Source of the DNA: Actinomycetota bacterium
GTDB taxonomy: Bacteria > Actinomycetota > Actinomycetes > Nanopelagicales > Nanopelagicaceae
Length of the DNA: 64,000 nucleotides
Assembly (NCBI GenBank): GCA_947490845.1
Contig: CANLHI010000002.1
Coordinates: 1 to 64,000, forward strand
Direction: 5' to 3'
The notes under the pieces were generated by a model. The model made no database searches and was not told the DNA's origin. It saw only the letters and a list, made by a program, of their open reading frames with translations. Below are positions 7,999-19,203 of this stretch, piece by piece; the first letter of the stretch is position 1; every line of letters begins with the position of its first letter. Made by a program: the position numbers and the translations under genes.

Positions 7999-9135
7999 TT
8001 AAGCCGCCCTTAGAATTCTGCGAGGTTCAATAGAGAGCATCTGAGAAATCGTTGATGACCAAGGAAAGTTCTCGGCTTGATGTTGGCAACGTGAGCGCAG
8101 GGTGTTATCGCTCTCTAGTTTAAGGATTAACTCTTGCACTGCCTTGGCAATCGATGCGCCATTATTTTCTGCTGGTAGGCCAACATAGCTATTTGCACCC
8201 GTTAGCAAGAACTCACCAACAGCGCTGGTCTTGGAACAGACAACCGGAGTTCCGCTGGCGAGTGATTCAAGTGCTGCCAGACAGAAAGTTTCGATTGGAC
8301 CAGGTGCGATTGAGATATCAGATGATGCGATGATGCTTGCCAGATACTTCTTATCTGAGATATAGCCCAAGAAAGTTACTGGGATATCGCGCGATGATTC
8401 ATAAAGCTTCTTATGCAGCGGTCCAGTACCAACATAAATTAAACGGGCATTTACGCCAGCCTTTAACAGCTCGCGCAAGGCATCTATTGAGCGCTCTGGC
8501 TTCTTCTCTGGTGAAAGGCGACCACAATGAACAAGAAGTACATCTCCACCTTTTAATAACTTAGTGCGCAACTCTTCATCACGATTTTTAGGTGAGAATG
8601 TTTGCAGGTCCACACCGAGAGGAATCTGTAGCAAGTTAGTGGTGCCGATTTCGCGAAACTCTGCGGCGGCAAAATTTGTTGTAGTCACAACATGATCAAA
8701 GCTGGCGGCTAGGCGAGTGTTGTGCCAGCGCACAAAGCGATTTAGTGAAAAAGGAATATAAGTCTTGATTAAGCCGCGTAGGGTTTCGTGGCTAAATACT
8801 AAAGTTGAAATCTTGTGCGCTTTTGCCCAACGGCCAACGCCGGATAAGGTGAAGCGATCAGAAATTTCTAAACGATCTGGTGCCAGCGTTAACAAAATGC
8901 TCTTGATCTGGCGATTTGATTTAATTATGCGATAGCCGCCGCTAAATGGAATTACCCAAGATGGAACAGTGATGCGACTGCCATGTGCAGTTTTCTCTTG
9001 GTGGAATCCATTTCCGGGGACGATATATGTGAATTCATGGCCGCGGTTGGTGTAACCAGTGCCTAAATTGTGAAGAGTGGTCTTAATGCCGCCTGATTTA
9101 GGTCCATAGAAATTGGCGACGTGGATGATCTTCAT
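7999..9135 (-). CDS. GT4 family glycosyltransferase
   Basis: This 378-residue GT-B fold protein has the N-terminal glycine-rich acceptor loop (NFYGPKSGGIKTTL) and the C-terminal nucleotide-sugar site with the E-x7-E motif (ETFCLAALESLASGTPVV). It follows the upstream glycosyltransferase with a 4-base overlap. The two are likely to act in the same glycolipid or polysaccharide pathway at the inner membrane face, for example phosphatidylinositol mannoside or lipoglycan assembly as in related actinobacteria. The sugar donor cannot be read from sequence by eye. Confidence 0.85.
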   Translation of the reverse strand: MKIIHVANFYGPKSGGIKTTLHNLGTGYTNRGHEFTYIVPGNGFHQEKTAHGSRITVPSWVIPFSGGYRIIKSNRQIKSILLTLAPDRLEISDRFTLSGVGRWAKAHKISTLVFSHETLRGLIKTYIPFSLNRFVRWHNTRLAASFDHVVTTTNFAAAEFREIGTTNLLQIPLGVDLQTFSPKNRDEELRTKLLKGGDVLLVHCGRLSPEKKPERSIDALRELLKAGVNARLIYVGTGPLHKKLYESSRDIPVTFLGYISDKKYLASIIASSDISIAPGPIETFCLAALESLASGTPVVCSKTSAVGEFLLTGANSYVGLPAENNGASIAKAVQELILKLESDNTLRSRCQHQAENFPWSSTISQMLSIEPRRILRAA

Positions 9136-10286
9136 GCGACCAGATCTTTTCGCGATGCAACAGATTCGACAACGTCTCGGTAATGCTCGATAAGACTTTC
9201 ATTTATGAAGTCCCAGGTGCGGTGCTCAACAGATTTGCGGGCTGCAATCTGCATCAGATCCAGCGCTGGATGCTCAAGCAAGTTATAGACAGAGTGAAGA
9301 AGAAGGTGAGAATCAGCGGTATCAATTAGTAAACCTGTGCGGCCATGTTCAATTAGATCAGTTGGGCCGCCAGTATCAGGGCCAACGACCACAGTTCCGG
9401 CAGCCAGTGATTCTTGGATTGCTTGGCAGAATGTTTCGTGTTTGCCGGTGTGAACAAAGGTGTCAAAGGATGCAACATGGCGAGCAAGGTCTGCCCCAGA
9501 TTTATATCCAACGAAGATAGCGTTAGGAAGTTCGCGCTTTAAGCGAGCTTCAGCCGGGCCTTGACCAACAATTACTAATTGAAGATCAGGCTGTGAATCC
9601 AAAATTGCTAGATCATCAATACGCTTTTCATTTGCTAAGCGGCCAACGTAGCCGATGACATATTTAGCTCCACGTTTTTCTAAGAATTCGGCGCGAAGTT
9701 CTTCATCACGCTTTTCTGGTGTGAAGTTAACTAGATCAACGCCACGTTGCCAGAGTTTTACATTCTTTACTCCGCTGCTTTCCAAGTCACGACAAGCCCA
9801 GGCAGAAGGTGCAAGTGTTAGATCGGTTGTTGAGTGAATACGCGCAACCCAACGCTTCAAAGTATTGTGAGCCACGGTCAGGCCATAGTGACGAGCAAAC
9901 CCGGCAATATCTGTCTGGTAAACCGAAACTGTAGGAATATTTGCTTTACGGGCTAAACGCGCAACGTAATGTCCTAAGAAAATTGGTGAAGCTAAGTGGA
10001 TAACATCTGGATTAAATCCTTCGATGAATGGTTCTAACTCTTTCTTTGGCAGACCCATCGGAATTAAGCGCTTCATTGCGATACTTGGTACGTGCTTGAT
10101 TTTAAAACCTAAGTAATCTTTAGGCGCGTTCTCACTTTCGGGGGCGATAACCAAAACTTCATGGCCGGCGCGCTTACAAAATTCGAGAAGTCGAAGTACA
10201 GAGTTGGTTACTCCATTTACCTGTGGCAGAAAGGCTTCAGTGACGATAAGAATTCTCATCGGCGCAGCGCTTCGGGTCGCGATCAT
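9132..10286 (-). CDS. GT4 family glycosyltransferase, MgtA-like mannosyltransferase candidate
   Basis: The 384-residue protein has the N-terminal signature EAFLPQVNGVTNSV that is typical of the actinobacterial GDP-mannose-dependent MgtA/PimB-type mannosyltransferases, and the donor-site motif HETFCQAIQESLAAG near the C-terminus. An internal ATG at 10259 begins exactly at the conserved MRILIVTEAF, so the true start may be there; neither has a clear ribosome-binding site. It leads an apparent three-gene unit with the next GT4 and the SGNH hydrolase. Confidence 0.8.
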   Translation of the reverse strand: MIATRSAAPMRILIVTEAFLPQVNGVTNSVLRLLEFCKRAGHEVLVIAPESENAPKDYLGFKIKHVPSIAMKRLIPMGLPKKELEPFIEGFNPDVIHLASPIFLGHYVARLARKANIPTVSVYQTDIAGFARHYGLTVAHNTLKRWVARIHSTTDLTLAPSAWACRDLESSGVKNVKLWQRGVDLVNFTPEKRDEELRAEFLEKRGAKYVIGYVGRLANEKRIDDLAILDSQPDLQLVIVGQGPAEARLKRELPNAIFVGYKSGADLARHVASFDTFVHTGKHETFCQAIQESLAAGTVVVGPDTGGPTDLIEHGRTGLLIDTADSHLLLHSVYNLLEHPALDLMQIAARKSVEHRTWDFINESLIEHYRDVVESVASRKDLVA

Positions 10287-10391
10287 GGTCTAAAGGTGAA
10301 GGTCGGCCGTGGCCACTTCCATATAAATAGGTGAAGTGTTGGTAAAGGGAAGGTGAAGTATCGGTTGAGGGTTTAGCGGTGGATATTTCTG

Positions 10392-10408
10392 CTACTGGTG
10401 AGTAACCT
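10392..10408 (+). promoter_or_regulatory. etfB promoter region with a weak fourth palindrome
   Basis: TAACCT (10403-10408) ends 7 bases before the ATG at 10416, fitting a leaderless -10. CTACTGGTGAGTAA at 10392-10405 overlaps it and matches TTACT-N4-AGTAA with one mismatch in the outermost base. If it belongs to the fab motif family it would link ETF to fatty-acid control, but one imperfect match may be chance. Confidence 0.35.
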
Positions 10409-10415
10409 TTGTACT

Positions 10416-11198
10416 ATGAAGATCGCCGTATGCGTAAAGCAGGTCCCTGATTCTTGGGCTGAGAAGAAGATGGTCAACGGCGTCTTAGATCGCGAAAACG
10501 TTGATGCGGTATTAAATGATTTAGATGAATACGCGGTTGAAGAAGCGTTGCGAATTGCCGAAGCACATGGTGGAAATGAAGAAGGCGGTGCAAATACCGT
10601 CACAGTTATTTCAATGGGACCAGATCGCGCAACAGAGGCGCTGCGCAAAGCGCTATCAATGGGTGCAAACGATGCGATCTTGATTACTGACGCAGGACTG
10701 GCGGGCGCCGATGCGTTGGCAACTTCTGCAGTTCTCTCCAAAGTAATTAGTGATGGTGGATACGAGCTCGTAATTTGCGGGACAGAATCAACTGATGCGC
10801 GAATGAGCGTTGTTCCAGCGATGATCAGCGCTCGCTTGGGCTGGGCTCAGTTAACTTTTGCATCCAAAGTCACTGTCGATCCATCTGGCACAGTCTCTAT
10901 TACTCGCGTGACCGAAGCCGGGGTTGATGAAATCTCTGGCGCTTTTCCTTGTGTGATCAGCGTTGTCGAAAAGATTAATGAACCGCGCTATCCATCCTTT
11001 AAAGGCATTATGGCGGCAAAGAAAAAAACAATTGAACAGAAAGATCTAGCGGCCGTTGGCGTGAGCGCAACTAGCGCTTGGTCACAGGTAAATGATGCAA
11101 CGCCTCGTCCCCCACGCGCGGCCGGTGTGAAAGTTACCGATGAAGGAAGCGGCGGCAGCGCACTTGTTGATTTCCTAGCAGAGAAGAAGTTGATATGA
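10416..11198 (+). CDS. etfB: electron transfer flavoprotein, beta subunit
   Basis: EtfB (260 residues from the ATG at 10416, which begins at the conserved MKIAVCVKQVPD) forms a heterodimer with EtfA and passes electrons from acyl-CoA and other flavin dehydrogenases to the respiratory chain. The AMP-binding signature region with CGTESTDARMSVVPAMIS is present. A longer GTG start at 10398 would add six residues with no family support. The stop overlaps etfA by 4 bases. The nearby fatty-acid genes fit, but ETF serves many dehydrogenases. Confidence 0.92.
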   Translation: MKIAVCVKQVPDSWAEKKMVNGVLDRENVDAVLNDLDEYAVEEALRIAEAHGGNEEGGANTVTVISMGPDRATEALRKALSMGANDAILITDAGLAGADALATSAVLSKVISDGGYELVICGTESTDARMSVVPAMISARLGWAQLTFASKVTVDPSGTVSITRVTEAGVDEISGAFPCVISVVEKINEPRYPSFKGIMAAKKKTIEQKDLAAVGVSATSAWSQVNDATPRPPRAAGVKVTDEGSGGSALVDFLAEKKLI

Positions 11199-12148
11199 GC
11201 AACGTATTTATTTTGGCGGATTTTTCTGGTGATAAAGCTACAAAAACAACTGCAGAACTTGCAACAGCAGCAGCCCGTATTGGTGCTGTAACAGCAGTTG
11301 TTCTCGCTGGTAATGGTAAAGGCGCAACCCTTGCCGCAACGGTAAACCAAGGCCCAATTGCAAACGTTTTAATTCTCGAATCAGATGACTTTGCACAATT
11401 TGGGGTTGCTGCATCAGCGGATGCACTTGCCAATTTAATTAAAGAGAAATCACCTGCAGCAGTGCTTATCGCCTCTCACGCCTTCGGAAAAGAAGTCGCC
11501 GCGCGCGTTGCAGTGTTAACTGAATCCGGGATTATCACTGATGCTGTTGATGTGGCCGCCGATGCGACTGCAACACAGTTAGTTTTTGGTGGTTCAACCA
11601 CAGTTCACTCAAAGGTTTCTCACGGAACACCAATAATCACAGTTCGCCCAAATAGCGTGGAAGCAGATTTATCGGCTTCATCTCCTGCAACCGAAAACGC
11701 CACTGCAAATATCGGCGATGCTGCTAAGAAATCTAAAATTTCATCATCACAACCACTGGTAAAGGGCGGACGCCCTGAGCTAACTGAAGCCAACATCGTT
11801 GTCTCAGGTGGTCGTGGAACTAACGGAGATTTTGCAGCGGTTGAAAAATTTGCTGACGAACTTGGTGCCGCAGTTGGCGCTTCGCGTGCCGCAACTGATG
11901 CCGGTTGGTATCCACATTCACATCAAGTCGGACAGACCGGCAAGAGCGTTAGCCCACAGCTCTATGTTGCTTGCGGAATCTCTGGTGCTATTCAACACCG
12001 CGCGGGTATGCAGACTTCCAAGACAATCATTGTCGTGAATAAAGATCCAGAAGCGCCGCTCTTCGATATCGCAGACTTTGGCGTGATCGGTGATTTATTC
12101 AGCGTTCTGCCGCAGGCAACGGATGGCATTCACGCGAAAAAGAGTTAA
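11195..12148 (+). CDS. etfA: electron transfer flavoprotein, alpha subunit
   Basis: The 317-residue EtfA holds the FAD. The C-terminal FAD domain is clear: [10 protein letters not shown], the [23 protein letters not shown] stretch (around residues 228-250) and the [17 protein letters not shown] and [15 protein letters not shown] motifs. It is translationally coupled to etfB through ATGA. It is followed by a separate leaderless promoter for the cysteine desulfurase. Confidence 0.93.
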   Translation: MSNVFILADFSGDKATKTTAELATAAARIGAVTAVVLAGNGKGATLAATVNQGPIANVLILESDDFAQFGVAASADALANLIKEKSPAAVLIASHAFGKEVAARVAVLTESGIITDAVDVAADATATQLVFGGSTTVHSKVSHGTPIITVRPNSVEADLSASSPATENATANIGDAAKKSKISSSQPLVKGGRPELTEANIVVSGGRGTNGDFAAVEKFADELGAAVGASRAATDAGWYPHSHQVGQTGKSVSPQLYVACGISGAIQHRAGMQTSKTIIVVNKDPEAPLFDIADFGVIGDLFSVLPQATDGIHAKKS

Positions 12149-12162
12149 CTTCTTAAGTGATC

Positions 12163-12168
12163 TAGACT
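12163..12168 (+). promoter_or_regulatory. -10 box of a leaderless promoter for the cysteine desulfurase
   Basis: TAGACT ends 6 bases before the ATG at 12175. There is no Shine-Dalgarno sequence in the 26-base spacer after etfA. Confidence 0.5.
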
Positions 12169-12174
12169 GCTCCA

Positions 12175-13304
12175 ATGAGCGTCTACCTAGATCATGCGGC
12201 TACTACGCCGATCTTTGACGTTGCAGTAAAGGCGATGACCGATGCGCTAACCAAAGTAGGCAATCCTTCTTCGCTACATACCGAGGGGCGTTCAACTCGT
12301 AAAGATGTAGAAGATGCGCGTGATCTAATCGCAAAGGCTGTTGGATGTCTGGCATCTGAAGTTATTTTCACAGGTTCTGGAACTGAGGCCGATAACGCGG
12401 CGATAAAAGGTTTGTTCTGGAAAAGTGGCAAGAAATTAATTGCAATTAGCGCCATTGAACATCATGCGGTGCTTGATCCAGCGCGGTGGTTAGTTGAACA
12501 TGAAGGCGCTGAGTTAATTGAAATTCCGGTTAATAAGAGCGGCGAACTTGATTTAGATTTTCTAAAAGAACTTGTGGCAAAGCGCGGTTCTGAGATCGCG
12601 CTCATTTCGGTAATGCACTCCAATAATGAAACTGGGGTAATTCAGCCGATCGCAGAGGTAGTAAACATTGCGGGCTCGATCCCAGTTCATACCGATGCGG
12701 TTCAATCATTTACTAAGACTCCGCTTTCATATAAAGAACTTGGTGTTACATCCATGGCCCTTAGCGCTCATAAAGTTGGTGGACCACATGGAATCGGTGC
12801 TTTGATTTTGCAACGCGCCTATGAAATTCCAGCCTTGTTACATGGCGGGGGACAGGAACGCGAAATTCGCAGCGGAACTCTTAACGCACCTGGCATCGTC
12901 GCCTTTGCTGCAGCTGCTGCCAGTAAAATTTATGAGGCGAGTAAAGTCCAAGAACTTCGCGAACGATTTGAAGCGGGCCTGCTCACGTCAGCGCCTAGTG
13001 CTTATATCAATGGTGTGGATGCAAAGCGCCTGCCCGGAATTTCTAACGTCACATTTCCTGGCACCCAAAGTGACTCACTACTTTTACTTATGGATTCGGA
13101 AAAAGTTTCGTGTTCAACAGGCGCCGCATGCAGTGCAGGAGTCCACCGCCCTTCACATGTTTTACTTGCTATGGGACACAATGAAGTAAGCGCCCAATCT
13201 TCACTGCGTTTTTCTTTAGGCGCTAACTCAACGCAGGCCGATGTAGATTTCGCTTTATCTGTTCTACCAACAGTGATCGAACGTGGACGGGCGGCTAATC
13301 AGAT

Positions 13305-13308
<4 letters not shown>
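12175..13308 (+). CDS. cysteine desulfurase (IscS/NifS family)
   Basis: This 377-residue PLP enzyme removes sulfur from cysteine. Lys200 in ALSAHKVGGPHG is the PLP lysine, HHAVL holds the ring-stacking histidine, and Cys319 in CSTGAACSAG is the persulfide cysteine. The length fits the IscS-like class. It overlaps mnmA by 4 bases, so its main job is probably to supply sulfur for 2-thiouridine in tRNA, although it may also serve iron-sulfur assembly. Confidence 0.92.
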
Positions 13309-16399
<3,091 letters not shown>

Positions 16400-16408
16400 T
16401 CTGTACTC

Positions 16409-16528
16409 ATGATCATCGCATCCGAACAACTTCGTGAACTGCCAGTCCCACCTTATGCATTCGGCATTGGCTCCTTCGTAGTTTTTGCCCTCTTTCTATA
16501 TCTAGTTCTTCGACTAGATAACGATTAA
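16409..16528 (+). CDS. 39-residue single-pass membrane protein
   Basis: This short frame encodes 39 residues: a polar N-terminus (IIASEQLRELPVPPYAFG), one hydrophobic segment at about residues 18-34, and a short charged end (RLDND). It fills the ligA-nadD gap, has its own leaderless -10 box and ends 26 bases before nadD. Actinobacterial genomes often carry a tiny membrane protein of this design near nadD; I recall the type but not a function. The clean topology, the PPYAFG motif and the promoter make a real gene likely. Confidence 0.65.
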   Translation: MIIASEQLRELPVPPYAFGIGSFVVFALFLYLVLRLDND

Positions 16529-16554
16529 TTCTTAGCCACCCACTAGGTTTTATT

Positions 16555-17109
16555 TTGGCAAAGATTGCAATATACGGCGGAACGTTTGACCCAATTCATA
16601 GAGGGCACCTGCACGTAATCGAACAAGTGCTTTTGCGGGGACTATCTGATCGCGTTCTTGTAATTCCTGCAGGAGAGCCTCTTCTGCGCGATAGCCAGCC
16701 GATCGCATCTGGCGCCGAGCGTCGCGCGATGTGTGTGCAGGCACTTAATGATTTGCCTTCTGAAATTGCAAAAAAAGTAGAAGTAAACCCAATTGAGATT
16801 CTGCGATCTGGCCCGAGTTATGCAATAGATACCGTTGATGCAGTTGCGCAGACCTATCCTGGAGCTGAAATTTTGATGATCGTTGGAACAGATGCCTTCG
16901 CCAAGATCGCACAGTGGCATCGCAGTGATGAATTACAGGATAAAGTCGACTTCATAGTTATTGATCGTCCAGAATTTCCAGGGGATGCAACCATAGATAT
17001 CGGCGCCCTAAATATTTCTGCAACGCAGATTCGCGCAGGCGAAATCGACGCTCTTTCACCTCATGTAGCAACCTATATAAAGGAGCACAACCTCTATGCC
17101 AGCAAGTAA
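16555..17109 (+). CDS. nadD: nicotinate-nucleotide adenylyltransferase
   Basis: NadD converts nicotinate mononucleotide to deamido-NAD. The nucleotidyltransferase signature GGTFDPIHRGH is at residues 8-18, and ISATQIR near the end is the second motif. The start is TTG at 16555; it places the beta strand AKIAIYGG correctly and has a TAGGTT box 5 bases upstream, so it also looks leaderless. The 184-residue length is slightly short but normal. It overlaps rsfS by 14 bases. Confidence 0.93.
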   Translation: MAKIAIYGGTFDPIHRGHLHVIEQVLLRGLSDRVLVIPAGEPLLRDSQPIASGAERRAMCVQALNDLPSEIAKKVEVNPIEILRSGPSYAIDTVDAVAQTYPGAEILMIVGTDAFAKIAQWHRSDELQDKVDFIVIDRPEFPGDATIDIGALNISATQIRAGEIDALSPHVATYIKEHNLYASK

Positions 17110-17473
17110 GAGCGTTACCGAGTTGACCCAGGTTGCAGCTCGCGCAATCGCCGACAAATTTGGCACAGAGATGATCGCTATCGACCTATCTGATCAGATG
17201 GTTTTATCTGAGGTATTTCTCATTGCAACAGGTGCGAATATTCGCCAGGTAGATGCAATCGCGGATGAAGTAGAAGAAAAGCTGCGACTAATCGGTGAAA
17301 AACCTGCGCGCCGTGAAGGTACCGACGAATGGATTCTGCTGGATTATTCTGATTTAGTTGTACATATCCAGAGCGCCGAACTGCGCCGTTACTACATGCT
17401 AGATCGTCTTTGGAATGATTGCCCAACAATAGAACTCGATGTCGTAAAGGAAAATGTGGCAAATGGCAGGTAA
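17096..17473 (+). CDS. rsfS: ribosomal silencing factor
   Basis: RsfS binds ribosomal protein uL14 and blocks joining of the subunits when nutrients are low. The 125-residue product has the typical IDLSDQMVLSEVFLIATG, RREGTDEWILLDY and VVHIQS segments. nadD-rsfS-phosphatase is a standard actinobacterial order. Its start lies inside nadD and its end overlaps the phosphatase by 20 bases. Confidence 0.92.
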   Translation: MPASKSVTELTQVAARAIADKFGTEMIAIDLSDQMVLSEVFLIATGANIRQVDAIADEVEEKLRLIGEKPARREGTDEWILLDYSDLVVHIQSAELRRYYMLDRLWNDCPTIELDVVKENVANGR

Positions 17474-18131
17474 GAATAATCGCATCTTATTGTGGCGACA
17501 TGGCCAGACTGATTGGAACGTAGTAAACCGTTTTCAGGGGCATTCCGATATTGAATTAAATAGCGTTGGAATTTATCAAGCCCAACTTGCTGCGCCAATT
17601 ATCGCCGGTATGGAGCCGACCGCAATTTTAAGTAGTGATCTCTCTCGTGCTCGCGTTACGGCATCTAAATTAAGTGAAATTGTTAACATGGAAGTTATAG
17701 TCGATGAGCGCCTGCGCGAGACCAATGGCGGTCACTGGGAAGGTAAGACTGGCGCTGAAAACCGTGCTGCAGATCTAGAAAACTTTATTCGCTGGATTGA
17801 TGGAAACGATAATCCGGCGGGAACAATTGGTGAAAGCCGCAGTGAAGTTGCGGCACGAGCTAGTGCAGCGCTAGATGAGTTCTTGGCTGATAAGGAAGAT
17901 CAACTTGTTGTCGTTGCAACACATGGCGGAACCGCACGTTGTTTAATCGGGCACTATTTGCATTTGCCGATGGCACATTGGGGAAAAATTGGTGGGCTAT
18001 CAAATGCTCGTTGGTCAATCTTGCAGACCAGTCCCAAAGGTTGGCATCTAGCCGAACATAATGCGGGATCTATTCTCGAACCTGTATTCGGTGAAGAATC
18101 TGGTGCTGATGTGCCAGATCACGTGCGCTAG
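17454..18131 (+). CDS. histidine phosphatase family protein
   Basis: The 225-residue protein is of the phosphoglycerate-mutase-like branch. The catalytic motif LLWRHGQTDWN is near residue 13-23, the acid/base glutamate lies in LRETNGGHWEG, and the second histidine is in VVATHGGTARCLIG. In actinobacteria the protein after rsfS is often annotated as a phosphoglycerate mutase or glucosyl-3-phosphoglycerate phosphatase (GpgP); I cannot tell which. An alternative ATG at 17463 has a better distance to AAAGGA. Confidence 0.88.
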   Translation: MWQMAGKNNRILLWRHGQTDWNVVNRFQGHSDIELNSVGIYQAQLAAPIIAGMEPTAILSSDLSRARVTASKLSEIVNMEVIVDERLRETNGGHWEGKTGAENRAADLENFIRWIDGNDNPAGTIGESRSEVAARASAALDEFLADKEDQLVVVATHGGTARCLIGHYLHLPMAHWGKIGGLSNARWSILQTSPKGWHLAEHNAGSILEPVFGEESGADVPDHVR

Positions 18132-18152
18132 AGTTACCTTCTCGTTAAATAC

Positions 18153-18225
18153 GGGGATATGGCGCAGTTGGTAGCGCGCTTCCATGGCATGGAAGAGGTC
18201 AGGGGTTCGAATCCCCTTATCTCCA
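18153..18225 (+). tRNA. tRNA-Ala (GGC)
   Basis: A complete cloverleaf: acceptor GGGGATA pairs with TATCTCC, the anticodon stem CTTCC/GGAAG encloses ATGGCAT giving anticodon GGC, and the T arm has GGTTCGAATCC. Discriminator base A at 18225. The CCA end is not encoded. Confidence 0.95.
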
Positions 18226-18269
18226 CATAATATTTCTAATCAATAATCGTAAATCAAGGGGCTATAAGA

Positions 18270-19184
18270 ATGTCGGTCATTGCTTCAGTTCCACGCGGTT
18301 GGGACGCTAAAGATATTGGCGATCTTAACGGACAGCACTTCCTCATAACTGGTGGAACAAGTGGCATTGGTAAAGAGACTGCGCGCGAACTTGCCCGCGC
18401 AGGTGCTCACGTAACGATCACGGCACGTAATCCGATAAAGGGTGCCAACACGGTTGCCGAAATTGGAAAAGATCAAGTCGATTTTAGATTCCTAGATTTA
18501 GCAGATCTTTCATCGGTGCGCGCCTTTGCTAAAGACTTTACCTCGCCATTTGATGTATTGATTTTAAATGCGGGAGTCATGGCGACGCCTTTTACTTTGA
18601 CTAAAGATAATTTTGAGATGCAGATGGGCACAAATCATCTGGGACATTTTGCTTTAGCAGGGTTGCTTCACAAACAAGTTAAAAACCGTGTTGTTGCCGT
18701 TTCATCACAAATGCACAGAACTGCGCGCATAAGTGGTGCAACTATTGATGATCTGCGCGATAAGGCAAAAGGAATTGGTGCCTATAACGCTTGGTCTACC
18801 TATGCGGTGAGCAAACTAGCCAACCTTTTATTCATCCATGAACTAGAGCGTCGCCAATTGCGTAATAACTGGAATATACAAGCCGTTGCTGCACACCCTG
18901 GTTATGCTGATACAAATTTAGTTGCTGGCGCTTCGGTGCAAGATCGTGCCGGTGCATTTGCTAATGCACTCTTTGCACAGAGTGCGCAACGTGGTGCGTT
19001 GCCAACTTTATGTGCCGCAACTTTTCCAGGGCTAATTGGTGCTTCATATATTGGCCCAGATGGCTTCTTAGAAATGCGTGGATTCCCAAAACTTACGCGC
19101 GCTGCAGCAATTGCCTATGATCAAAGGCTGGCTGCCGATTTATGGAGAATTAGTGAAGAATTAACTGGCGTTACTTGGGGCTAA
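18270..19184 (+). CDS. short-chain dehydrogenase/reductase
   Basis: The 304-residue SDR resembles the retinol-dehydrogenase/WW-domain oxidoreductase-like group. It has the NAD(P)-binding TGGTSGIGKETA (about residues 29-40), NAGVM and the catalytic Tyr-x3-Lys in YAVSKLANLL. The arginine-containing TARN loop after beta 2 suggests NADP(H). The substrate is unknown. It lies alone between tRNA-Ala and leuS, which has its own promoter, and has an AAGGGG ribosome-binding site. Confidence 0.85.
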   Translation: MSVIASVPRGWDAKDIGDLNGQHFLITGGTSGIGKETARELARAGAHVTITARNPIKGANTVAEIGKDQVDFRFLDLADLSSVRAFAKDFTSPFDVLILNAGVMATPFTLTKDNFEMQMGTNHLGHFALAGLLHKQVKNRVVAVSSQMHRTARISGATIDDLRDKAKGIGAYNAWSTYAVSKLANLLFIHELERRQLRNNWNIQAVAAHPGYADTNLVAGASVQDRAGAFANALFAQSAQRGALPTLCAATFPGLIGASYIGPDGFLEMRGFPKLTRAAAIAYDQRLAADLWRISEELTGVTWG

Positions 19185-19191
19185 AGCCCGA

Positions 19192-19197
19192 TAAACT
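19192..19197 (+). promoter_or_regulatory. -10 box of a leaderless promoter for leuS
   Basis: TAAACT ends 6 bases before the leuS ATG at 19204. No T-box or leader peptide fits in the 19-base spacer. Confidence 0.5.
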
Positions 19198-19203
19198 GCG
19201 CTA

